A stretch of 64,000 nucleotides of DNA. It comes from Deltaproteobacteria bacterium. Lineage in GTDB: Bacteria > Bdellovibrionota > Bdellovibrionia > Bdellovibrionales > Bdellovibrionaceae. The position numbers and the translations under genes were made by a program. This document shows positions 52,560-60,445 of this stretch, piece by piece; the first letter of the stretch is position 1; every line of letters begins with the position of its first letter. Under the pieces are notes generated by a model. It had not been told where the DNA came from and made no database searches. It saw only the letters and a list, made by a program, of their open reading frames with translations. The DNA is taken from the NCBI GenBank assembly GCA_017302835.1, contig JAFLCC010000007.1, positions 1 through 64,000 of the forward strand, read 5' to 3'.

Positions 52560-53471
52560 ATTTATTTGTTTTAAGATCCAAGGTTTAAATGTTTGGGTTT
52601 TAACAATAACTCCGTAGGTATTGCAAACTGAAGGATTTGTTTTGTCTGTGACGACGACGGCCATATTAATTCCTACAAGATAATATTTACCTTGATAGTA
52701 ATAGACTGTTGGCCCACCTGAATCACCACTGCAAATTCCTTTTCCATTTGTTTGATCTAAAACAATTTCGATTCCTTCATCCTCCTGAATGGGAACTTCA
52801 CTCACTTTATAGAGTTTCATTAATTGATTTCCCAGTCCCGGACCATGACTCCCATATCCTAAGGAGATAACGGAATCTCCTTTTTTAAGTTCCATAGCAG
52901 CAGGTAAAATACTGATGGGTTCATATTCGGCAGGAACCTCATTTCGTAATTTTAACAACGCCATATCAAAATATTGCCCGTCGGATCTGATATATCCAGA
53001 ATGCATTATCGATTTCTTCACATAATCTCTATTTACCTCATTCGAAACTAAATTGAGGGAATAAATCACTTCAACAACTCCATGTTTTTTTAAACTTGGA
53101 TCTATGTTTGAATCTAGTTTTTCGTCTTTGTTAACGGTATTGCTTGTTATCTTTCCAAAAGCTTTTTCCAAACAGTGAGCTGCTGTTAAAACATGGAACC
53201 GACTAACGATAATTCCCGTACAAACTGAAATATTTTTGGGTTTAGGATCCGTTTCCTTATCAACGGAATAGACGTGCATCAGAACCGTAAATTTCTTCAA
53301 AGGATCTGAACCAAGAACTTCAGTCCCTCCAATGATTGCAGAGCTTTTTTCTAGGGAAACTTCAGTTTGATGGCTTTTATTTTGGTGATTCTTATCTTGG
53401 CATGAAATCAAAAATAGAAATCCAGCTGCAAGTAAAACGCTTTTCAATAACTTCTGATTAAGTATTTTCAT
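52551..53471 (-). CDS. Trypsin-like (S1) serine protease lipoprotein
   Basis: The signal peptide ends in the lipobox FLFLISC (C24), placing the enzyme on the membrane surface. The chymotrypsin-fold triad is complete: His in VLTAAHCLE, Asp in FDMALLKL and Ser in ICSGDSGGPTVYY. The mature enzyme starts after SAIIGGTEV, close to the zymogen-type IIGG junction, so activation by cleavage there is possible. Family members digest proteins outside the cytoplasm, a common trait of predatory bacteria. The N-terminal 40 residues are a polar linker. Confidence 0.88.
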   Translation of the reverse strand: MKILNQKLLKSVLLAAGFLFLISCQDKNHQNKSHQTEVSLEKSSAIIGGTEVLGSDPLKKFTVLMHVYSVDKETDPKPKNISVCTGIIVSRFHVLTAAHCLEKAFGKITSNTVNKDEKLDSNIDPSLKKHGVVEVIYSLNLVSNEVNRDYVKKSIMHSGYIRSDGQYFDMALLKLRNEVPAEYEPISILPAAMELKKGDSVISLGYGSHGPGLGNQLMKLYKVSEVPIQEDEGIEIVLDQTNGKGICSGDSGGPTVYYYQGKYYLVGINMAVVVTDKTNPSVCNTYGVIVKTQTFKPWILKQINLL

Positions 53472-53637
53472 AATGACTCTGGTTTATGCAACATTAGAAC
53501 CAAATCTCTTATTCTTATTATCAATGCAAGAATAAATACATTCGCTTTCACTATCTAAATTTGAATTTTTTTCATCACGTGTAATCTAGTTCTTCCATTC
53601 TCTACCGGTAATGACATTTATGTTTTGCCTATTTTTA

Positions 53638-54321
53638 CTATTTAAATAACTGACGAAGTTTTCGAATATCTAAAGCTATGTTTTCAAGTCGATCATGATA
53701 GGTATCCATCTTGTGAAAGGCTTGTTTGATTTCTTTTTCTTTTTGATGTTCTTTTTTTACATGGGCCTTAAGGCCTCTCAAAGCCACTCTGGCTCCTTCG
53801 ATTGAAAATCGGTCTCTGTGTAAAAGTTTTCTTATAAGAAACGCATTTTCAACATTTTTTTTGGTAAAAAGTCGCTGGTTATTGTGGGCTTTCTTAGGCT
53901 TTAATACCTCAAATTCACTTTCCCAATAGCGAAGCACATACTGCTTTATGCCTAGAAGATCTGAAACTTCACCAATTTTAAAACCCATCTTATCAGGAAT
54001 AGCACTGATCTCTTCAAGTAATAAATCATCACAAAGTGCTGCCGGCAAGGAAATGGGTTCAGAAATAGTGAGGGGAATCGACTCTGAAGCTAGAACTTCC
54101 CTCGCTTCAGGTTCAGGCTCAGTGTCAGCTTCAGCTTTAACTTCAATTTCTGTTTCTGGTTCAGCTGTTGATAGAGGAATCTCAGTTAAAATAGAAAACT
54201 CCATTTGCTCTTCTTTGAAATCTTTCTTGAAATCCTTAGAAGGAACAATTTCAGGTAAATTTCCTTGAGGGTTAAAGGGAGATATTTTTTGTTCTCCACC
54301 TTCTGGGTTAGATATCGTCAT
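53638..54321 (-). CDS. MerR-family transcriptional regulator with acidic N-terminal extension
   Basis: The MerR-type helix-turn-helix lies at about residues 115-185: MGFKIGEVSDLLGIKQYVLRYWESEFEVLKPKKAHNNQRLFTKKNVENAFLIRKLL. The first 110 residues are an unusual low-complexity acidic tract (EIEVKAEADTEPEPEAREV). No effector-binding domain follows, only a helical tail. The gene overlaps the end of ihfA by 14 bp. ihfA-merR pairs after pheT are widespread and the regulator's targets are usually unknown. Confidence 0.88.
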   Translation of the reverse strand: MTISNPEGGEQKISPFNPQGNLPEIVPSKDFKKDFKEEQMEFSILTEIPLSTAEPETEIEVKAEADTEPEPEAREVLASESIPLTISEPISLPAALCDDLLLEEISAIPDKMGFKIGEVSDLLGIKQYVLRYWESEFEVLKPKKAHNNQRLFTKKNVENAFLIRKLLHRDRFSIEGARVALRGLKAHVKKEHQKEKEIKQAFHKMDTYHDRLENIALDIRKLRQLFK

Positions 54322-54652
54322 CCTCGTCCTTCAATTGAGAATAATCTTCTCCATTAAGCATGGCTCTTAATACCTGAGAGGGCTTAAAAGTTAATTTCTT
54401 TCGGGCCGAAATCATGATCTGAACACCTGTTTGAGGATTTCGTCCAACACGCTCGTGCTTGCTGGTAACCACAAAATTACCAAAGCCTGATATTTTAATT
54501 TTATCACCATGATGCAATTGATCTTTAATGGTATCAAAAACAAGTTCAACTAATTCACTGGCTTCTTTTTTAGAAAAACCAATTTTACCATACACTTTTT
54601 CAACGATATCCGCCTTTGTCATCGTTGACTTCCATACATTTTGACCAGCCAT
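54308..54652 (-). CDS. ihfA: Integration host factor alpha subunit (HU/IHF family)
   Basis: This DNA-bending protein binds as a dimer. Core pattern: MTKADIVEKVYGKIGFSKKEASELVELVFDTIKDQL, GDKIKISGFGNFVV, and the DNA-arm motif ERVGRNPQTGVQIMISARKKLTFKPSQVLR. An N-terminal extension MAGQNVWKST and an acidic tail are present. GGAG lies upstream of the chosen ATG. The order pheS-pheT-ihfA-merR is conserved in many proteobacteria and supports IHF-alpha over HU. A perfect IHF consensus lies in its own upstream region. Confidence 0.9.
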   Translation of the reverse strand: MAGQNVWKSTMTKADIVEKVYGKIGFSKKEASELVELVFDTIKDQLHHGDKIKISGFGNFVVTSKHERVGRNPQTGVQIMISARKKLTFKPSQVLRAMLNGEDYSQLKDEDDDI

Positions 54653-54690
54653 GATCTACTCCATTTTCCATTACTCAACAGGTTTTTTTA

Positions 54691-54729
54691 ATTGTAACCA
54701 CAAGCTTAATAAAATCAAGCAGTTACAAT
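54691..54729. promoter_or_regulatory. Stem-loop overlapping a consensus IHF site upstream of ihfA
   Basis: ATTGTAAC (54691-54698) and GTTACAAT (54722-54729) pair perfectly, with an inner GCTT/AAGC stem. AATCAAGCAGTTA at 54713-54725 fits the E. coli IHF consensus WATCAANNNNTTR at all defined positions. It lies about 60 bp before ihfA, in the pheT-ihfA gap. Confidence 0.45.
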
Positions 54730-54757
54730 GAAAAACTCAAGCGCCGCGTCTAAAATT

Positions 54758-57328
54758 TTACCTGAGTGTGATTTGAAAGCTTTCATTTAGTTTTTTAAGT
54801 ATTTGCTCTTGATATTGATTGACTGTGGATTCATCCAGCGTTTTCTCAAAATCTTGAAAACGTATTCTTAAAGCCACACTCTTCTTGCCCTTCTCTAAGT
54901 TTTCACCTTGGTAAATATCAAAAACTTCTAAATTTAATAAATGCTTCGCCACAATTTTACGAATGACAGTAAAAATTGATTCAACTGATTGATGAGAATC
55001 TGCAAGCAAAGCCAAATCTCTTTCGACCACGGGGTAACGAGAAATATTCTGCACTCTCTTAACCCTGGAAACGATCGGGATGATATTATCAAAATCAAAT
55101 TCACCAAAAGCGATGGGAACTCTGATTTTTTCCTCTTCTAGAATCAAAGGATGAAAGGTACTGATAAAACCTCTTTTTCTGCCTTCAACCATAAGAACTG
55201 CTGTTTGATAGGGATGAAGATAATCTGGAAGTTGAATGTCCGCACTTTCATTGACCTTCGAAGGTTCAATTTGTTTCCAACCATATGATTTAACTCGGAA
55301 GTCATTTAAAAGTCCCTCCACCGCTTCTTTAATCATAAAAATCGGCGGGGCCTCAGGTGTGGATTTCCAAAGATCCCTCTTCGCTCCCCAAGCAACCAGG
55401 GCCAGGTTTTGCTTCTCTTTAAAGGACTTTGCCGTTGATTGAAATACCTTTCCCATCTCAAACAGCTTTCCATTGTCATGACCATAGCGAATATTACTGA
55501 GGGCATTTTTGAAGAGACCATAAGTCAGCAAGGGTCTCATGATATTTAAATCTTCATTTAAGGGATTTTTTAATCTCACTAGCGCTTCTATTTTCTCAAA
55601 ACCCAACTCTGAATAATCAAACTGGGGACCGTTAAACTTCAAAAAATCTTTTTCACCTATAAACGAATAATTAAATCCATGGGAAAACCCATAGCCTTTG
55701 ATGACCTTAGCGGATTTAATCATATTGACATAAACAGGATCATGGGAAGTGGGCTTAAATGACAGGGCCGGCAATGTTTCTGGGATATGTTCATAACCTT
55801 GAAGCCTTGCATACTCTTCAACTAAGTCCATATCTGATTCAAGATCCACTCTGAAGCTCGGCGGGGTGACCTGAAAAATAATTTCATTCTTTTTATCGCC
55901 CGTTTCAATCCTTTCAACCCGACAAGAAAGTCTTTTCATCCAATCCATAAAGAGATCGGCCTTCGCTTCGTACCCTATTCTTTCCGTTAGCGTAGCTAGG
56001 GGAATTTCAATCACCTTCGGAGAATTTGGCTTTGTATAAATATCATATTCATCTGCGTACACTTCACAAGCAGAAGCCTCTCCCCCTGACTCCACAAGGG
56101 ACGCCATCGATGAAATTGAAGGTGAGATTGGGGATGAAACTTGATGAATCAAAAAAGCGGCTCGGTCCAAGGCGCGCAAGGCTAGATTGGGATCAATACC
56201 CCGAGCAAATCGATATCCTGACTCCGTCTCTATCCCCAAAGTTCTGGAAGTTTTTCGAACAGAGTGAGGCAAAAAATACGCGGACTCTAAAAAAATATTT
56301 TTCGTTGCTTCCGAAACTCCAGAGGTCTTGCCGCCAATTAATCCTGCTAAGCACAAGGTTTCATTATTTTCATTTTTGATGGATAGCTCTTCGCCAGTAA
56401 GAGTGATCTCGGTCCCATCAAGGGTGATAAATTTTTCGTTTTTCGAAGAAAGTCCCACTTTTATTTTGGAGTTTGGAATAAGATCCGCATCAAAGGCATG
56501 GAGTGGCTGACCCATATCTTGCAAAATAAAATTAGTCACATCCACGATATTATTAATTGATTTTAAACCTAAGGCTTCAAGCCTTTGTTTGAGCCATGCC
56601 GGCGAAGGGCCCACCTTGACATTCTCAATGAATCTTCCTGTATATCTTGGACAAAGATCTGGATTTTCTACCTCTAAATGAAATCGTTTCTTTGTGGATT
56701 TTTCCTTACGAAAAATCCCTTCATCCCTATGATTTGTATTTTTTAATTCTTTATTTAACAAGCAAGAAAGTTCCCTGGCTAAACCAAAATGACTTAAAAC
56801 ATCCGCTCTGTTGGGTGTGACTTTAATTTCAAAAATAACATCATTTAATCCTTTATACTCGCTAAATAGCTGGCCCACATTCGCCTCTGCTGGCAAAATA
56901 GCAATCCCTTCATTAGACTTTCCACCTTCTGATTCAAGCAAACCCAGCTCTTTATAGGAACATAGCATGCCATAGGATTCCACATTTCTAATCACTGATT
57001 TTTGAATAGAAAAATTCCCAGGTAAGATGGCTCCGGGAAGAGCGACAATCACGCGATCTCCCGTTTTATGATTTTGGGCCCCACAAACAATCTGATGAAC
57101 CACACCCTGACCCGTGGTCACTCGACATAAAGACAACTTGTCTGCATTAGGATGCTTATCTTTTTCAAGTATCAATCCGATAACGACATTTTCAAAATCC
57201 TTTGCCTTATTTTCAATGGACTCAACTTCTAACCCAGACCGAGTCAGTAAATCAGCTAAAGCTTCAGGGGTTTTCAAATAATCTTCTATATCAATGTAAT
57301 CGGTTAACCACTTTAATGAAATTTTCAT
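54758..57328 (-). CDS. pheT: Phenylalanine-tRNA ligase beta subunit
   Basis: PheT forms the alpha2-beta2 synthetase with PheS. The 856 residues are somewhat longer than E. coli PheT (about 795). The N-terminal region MKISLKWLTDYIDI leads into the EMAP/tRNA-binding-like domain (FENVVIGLILEKDKHPNADKLSLCRVTTGQG). B3/B4 editing and B5 domains follow, and the C-terminal anticodon-binding domain is recognisable (RYPVVERDLALLADSHQSVESI). Its start lies 25 bp after the pheS stop. Confidence 0.95.
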   Translation of the reverse strand: MKISLKWLTDYIDIEDYLKTPEALADLLTRSGLEVESIENKAKDFENVVIGLILEKDKHPNADKLSLCRVTTGQGVVHQIVCGAQNHKTGDRVIVALPGAILPGNFSIQKSVIRNVESYGMLCSYKELGLLESEGGKSNEGIAILPAEANVGQLFSEYKGLNDVIFEIKVTPNRADVLSHFGLARELSCLLNKELKNTNHRDEGIFRKEKSTKKRFHLEVENPDLCPRYTGRFIENVKVGPSPAWLKQRLEALGLKSINNIVDVTNFILQDMGQPLHAFDADLIPNSKIKVGLSSKNEKFITLDGTEITLTGEELSIKNENNETLCLAGLIGGKTSGVSEATKNIFLESAYFLPHSVRKTSRTLGIETESGYRFARGIDPNLALRALDRAAFLIHQVSSPISPSISSMASLVESGGEASACEVYADEYDIYTKPNSPKVIEIPLATLTERIGYEAKADLFMDWMKRLSCRVERIETGDKKNEIIFQVTPPSFRVDLESDMDLVEEYARLQGYEHIPETLPALSFKPTSHDPVYVNMIKSAKVIKGYGFSHGFNYSFIGEKDFLKFNGPQFDYSELGFEKIEALVRLKNPLNEDLNIMRPLLTYGLFKNALSNIRYGHDNGKLFEMGKVFQSTAKSFKEKQNLALVAWGAKRDLWKSTPEAPPIFMIKEAVEGLLNDFRVKSYGWKQIEPSKVNESADIQLPDYLHPYQTAVLMVEGRKRGFISTFHPLILEEEKIRVPIAFGEFDFDNIIPIVSRVKRVQNISRYPVVERDLALLADSHQSVESIFTVIRKIVAKHLLNLEVFDIYQGENLEKGKKSVALRIRFQDFEKTLDESTVNQYQEQILKKLNESFQITLR

Positions 57329-57353
57329 CTATATCCTCAAAATCCTTGAAAAA

Positions 57354-58376
57354 TTAAAACTGTTTTAAAAATGATAAATTATTTTCTGGCAATAATCGAA
57401 CATCAGGAATTCCATATTTAATGACGGCCATTCTCTCTAATCCAAAACCAAAGGCAAAGCCTGTCCATTCAGGATATTTGATCTTTGCCGTCTCAAAAAC
57501 TTTAGGGTTCATGAGCCCAGCTCCACCGATCTCGATCCATCCCGTTTGCTTGCACAGGCTACAGCCTTTTCCCTTACATAGAGGGCATTGACAATCCACC
57601 TCTGCCGAAGGTTCTGTAAAAGGAAAAAAACTAGGACGAAATCTTGTTTTTAAATCGGAGCCAAAATATTCTTTCACAAAAAACGAAATAGTGCCTTTGA
57701 GGTCAGCCATGGAAATTTTTTTATCAACACACATCCCTTCAATCTGATGAAAATTCGGCAAGTGAGAAATATCACTATCACACCTGAATACGGGACCTGT
57801 TCCAATAATACGAAGTGGCAACTCCTCTTTTTCTAAAGAGTGAATTTGAATCGGCGACGTATGTGTTCTTAAGACATGAGTGTCATCAATGAAAAAAGTA
57901 TCTTGCATGTCCCTAGCTGGATGATTTTTAGGGATATTCAAGGCTTCAAAATTATAGTAGTCTGACTCTATCGATGGCCCTAACCGAAGAGAATAACCCA
58001 ACCGGGATAAAATATTCACGATCTCTTCCATGACCATATAAACAGGGTGAGGAGACCCAACTACCTGAGCCGTTGCTGGCAAGGTTAAATCCAAATACTC
58101 GGCTTCCATTTTAGCCATGATTTCTTGTTTTTTTAACTTCTCAAAACAAAGATCATGGGCAGACTCTAAACTCTGTTTTATTTCATTTACTTTTTTTCCA
58201 AAAAGTGGCTTTTCTTCCTTAGAAAGCTTTGCCATCTCTTTCATCACTTCCGTCAAATCCCCGTTTTTACCCAGAACTTGAACTTTAAATTGATAGAGCT
58301 CCTCACGGGTTTTCGCCTCGTTAAAATAGGTCATCGTTTTTGCGTGTATAGCTTGTAACTTTTCATAAATATTCAT
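57354..58376 (-). CDS. pheS: Phenylalanine-tRNA ligase alpha subunit
   Basis: PheS is the catalytic class II synthetase subunit. Motif 2 ([27 protein letters not shown]) and motif 3 ([19 protein letters not shown]) are present, along with the phenylalanine-pocket region [23 protein letters not shown]. The start at 58376 ([15 protein letters not shown]) replaces an in-frame TTG at 58412 because the 12 extra residues are not family-like. A Cys4 cluster (CQCPLC, CSLC) within the catalytic domain is typical of several bacterial PheS proteins. It heads the operon and is divergent from rsmG. Confidence 0.95.
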   Translation of the reverse strand: MNIYEKLQAIHAKTMTYFNEAKTREELYQFKVQVLGKNGDLTEVMKEMAKLSKEEKPLFGKKVNEIKQSLESAHDLCFEKLKKQEIMAKMEAEYLDLTLPATAQVVGSPHPVYMVMEEIVNILSRLGYSLRLGPSIESDYYNFEALNIPKNHPARDMQDTFFIDDTHVLRTHTSPIQIHSLEKEELPLRIIGTGPVFRCDSDISHLPNFHQIEGMCVDKKISMADLKGTISFFVKEYFGSDLKTRFRPSFFPFTEPSAEVDCQCPLCKGKGCSLCKQTGWIEIGGAGLMNPKVFETAKIKYPEWTGFAFGFGLERMAVIKYGIPDVRLLPENNLSFLKQF

Positions 58377-58533
58377 ACTGTGAACTATGACAGCCCACTT
58401 AAAAGGACGCAAGATTTTTTACTTTGAAGCATCGACTAAGATGCCCCATGGTAAGAGCGCCTTTGAAAAGTCTTCAAGCAACCTCCAAGACCCCATTGAC
58501 TAAGACTCTATTTTAAAAGATAGTTCCGAGGTT

Positions 58534-59379
58534 ATGGCGCAAAAAAATAAATCTAATTATTCCGCTTATAAAGCAAGACAAGAAAAAAAGGGGACTCCTG
58601 CAAGCCCTGCACTTAAGCAAACTTTCTTAAAAGACACAAAATTGGAAAAAACTCCTTTAAGAGGAAAACATAAAAAACCAGCAGAAATATTTAGCCTGGA
58701 AGAGGCTAATGACCGCCTTTATGACATCTTCAAAAACCACTCCTTCTCCCAGATATCTCATGAACAGAGAAGGGCCCTAGCCCATTATTATCGTCTTTTG
58801 ATGCTCAACCAAGAAAAAGAAAATTTCACGCGCTTGCTGACCCTTAAAGATATTGCCATCAAACATTTTTTGGATTCGCTTCTGGTTCCCACTCACTGCC
58901 AGCTACTTTTCCCTCTCTTAGATTTAGGAACGGGCCCGGGGCTCCCAGGAATTCCTTTAAAAGTTTTTTTCCCAGAAGAGAAAATTCTGTTAGCAGAAGG
59001 GGTCCAAAAAAGAGTTACTTTTTTAAAACATTGCCGCGAAGAAATGAAACTTAAGAATTTAGACATTATTGGCAGAAATATATTTCCTGACTTCGTTTAC
59101 CCTGTTCAGGGCGTCATCACCCGTGCCGTAGAAGACATCACCAATACCATGAATCATGTCATGGGATGCTTGCAAGTTGGCGGAAAAATTTATTTTATGA
59201 AAGGCCCTGGAGTCGATCCCGAGTTGGTCCTGGCGAACCAGGCCATGAGTGAATATTATACTCTTGAAAATGACATTACCTATGAAATTCCAAACACTCC
59301 TCACCATCGACGTTTGATCGTTTTTAAAAAAATCAAAAGCAAAAGTATAGATGATTTCGACGATGAGGACGAACCATGA
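58534..59379 (+). CDS. rsmG: 16S rRNA (guanine-527-N7) methyltransferase
   Basis: The SAM-dependent methyltransferase fold matches RsmG/GidB, with ENFTRLLTLKDIAIKHFLDSLLV and the SAM loop LLDLGTGPGLPGIPLKVFFPE, and KRVTFLKHCREEMKLKN for the substrate side. The N-terminal 65 residues (AQKNKSNYSAYKARQEKKG...) form an extra basic extension, not seen in short RsmG proteins, that may bind RNA. Its stop overlaps the next methyltransferase by 4 bp. Loss of the m7G527 mark in other species gives low-level streptomycin resistance. Confidence 0.88.
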   Translation: MAQKNKSNYSAYKARQEKKGTPASPALKQTFLKDTKLEKTPLRGKHKKPAEIFSLEEANDRLYDIFKNHSFSQISHEQRRALAHYYRLLMLNQEKENFTRLLTLKDIAIKHFLDSLLVPTHCQLLFPLLDLGTGPGLPGIPLKVFFPEEKILLAEGVQKRVTFLKHCREEMKLKNLDIIGRNIFPDFVYPVQGVITRAVEDITNTMNHVMGCLQVGGKIYFMKGPGVDPELVLANQAMSEYYTLENDITYEIPNTPHHRRLIVFKKIKSKSIDDFDDEDEP

Positions 59380-60257
59380 CGGCTCCCCTCCCCTTCGCTC
59401 GCCTTGAATTCCTTACCTCCAAACAAAATCCTAAATTTAAAATCTGGAAAAGTCTTCTTCAGGCCAAGGGAAGAAAAACCGAAAAACTATTTCTCCTTTC
59501 TGGCGAAAAAATTATTTTAGATTTTTTTAATAAAAGCGGCAATGATCGCCTCAACAAGAAGAAATCTATCAGCGACTTTCAAATTTCTGCTATTTTATTT
59601 CCTGATAACGAAGCACTGTATCTTCATTTTATGAACTTGATCAACGGATCAACCCCTTCGGATTGGAGGGGTGACGATAAGGATTCAAATCAAGGCCAAA
59701 AGATGAAAGCGTATCGACTCAGCGCTGATCTTTTCAATGAGCTGGACACCTTAGGAACACATTTTTGCTTAGTCGTTTTAACATCTAAGGAATTTAAAGG
59801 TGCCAATTTAAATACGCCTCCTGTCGACTTGGAACTCGTTTGTCCAATCAGTGATCCCAGCAACTTAGGCGCTATCTGCCGCTCCGCCTACGGCTTTGGA
59901 GTTAAGAAATTGATATTAACTAAAAACTCAGCTGACCCTTATCACCCTAAATCATTGAAAAGCTCCAGCGGCGTCGCTCTGCAAATGCAGTTTGAACGAC
60001 TTGACAAAGAGCTCTCGCAAATTCAACCCAATCAGATATCAGAATATGACGTGGGTTTAGACCTTCTAGGCACCGCCATTTCTGAATACCCTTGGCCGAA
60101 AAACCTTCGTCTTTGGCTTGGGGAAGAGGGACAAGGCCTGAAAATCATCCCGAGAGCTCAATGCTTGTTTATACCGACTCAAGGAATCGAATCCCTCAAT
60201 GTCACTGTTGCCGGGAGTATCGCCCTTTACCTTTATCAGTCCAGCAGAAACAAGTAA
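59376..60257 (+). CDS. SpoU/TrmH-family RNA 2'-O-methyltransferase
   Basis: The C-terminal SPOUT knot is clear: CPISDPSNLGAICRSAYGFGVKKLILTKNSADPYHPKSLKSSSGV, LWLGEEGQGL and IPTQGIESLNVTVAGSIALY. These correspond to the three SpoU motifs, with conserved Asn, Arg and Glu. The N-terminal 110 residues are a substrate-binding domain beginning LEFLTSKQNPKFKIWKSLLQAKGR, as in 23S rRNA or tRNA methylases of the RlmB/TsnR group. The target nucleotide cannot be told. It is translationally coupled to rsmG, so both are likely RNA-modifying partners. Confidence 0.85.
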   Translation: MTAPLPFARLEFLTSKQNPKFKIWKSLLQAKGRKTEKLFLLSGEKIILDFFNKSGNDRLNKKKSISDFQISAILFPDNEALYLHFMNLINGSTPSDWRGDDKDSNQGQKMKAYRLSADLFNELDTLGTHFCLVVLTSKEFKGANLNTPPVDLELVCPISDPSNLGAICRSAYGFGVKKLILTKNSADPYHPKSLKSSSGVALQMQFERLDKELSQIQPNQISEYDVGLDLLGTAISEYPWPKNLRLWLGEEGQGLKIIPRAQCLFIPTQGIESLNVTVAGSIALYLYQSSRNK

Positions 60258-60313
60258 AAAAAAAGCGATCAAAAAAGGTTTGATTCGTTACTCCCGAGAA
60301 AAGGGATTTTAAA

Positions 60314-60432
60314 AGATGGTTCGCAAGTTTAAGAAAGTTTTTTCCTAAGAATGCATTGAGTTGAACAGCACCCTTCATTTGAAAAATGGGAACTAGTTAG
60401 ATCTAATGAGAACCATCTGAACATTCTTAGGA
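60314..60432. promoter_or_regulatory. Interleaved perfect inverted repeats upstream of the macroglobulin gene
   Basis: Arm A AGATGGTTC (60314-60322) pairs with A' GAACCATCT (60410-60418). Arm B TCCTAAGAATG (60343-60353) pairs with B' CATTCTTAGGA (60422-60432). The order is A-B-A'-B', so both can form at once only as a pseudoknot. B' ends 13 nt before the ATG at 60446. Confidence 0.55.
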
Positions 60433-60445
60433 TAATGGGGCTTGT

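Noticed and set aside
13601-58474. Matching 18-mers GCGCYTTTGAAAAGTCTT at 13601-13618 and 58457-58474, with a weaker copy at 21370-21385
   Set aside because: Two near-identical 18-mers are expected about once by chance in a window this size, and the third copy lies inside coding sequence; worth a genome count but not claimed.
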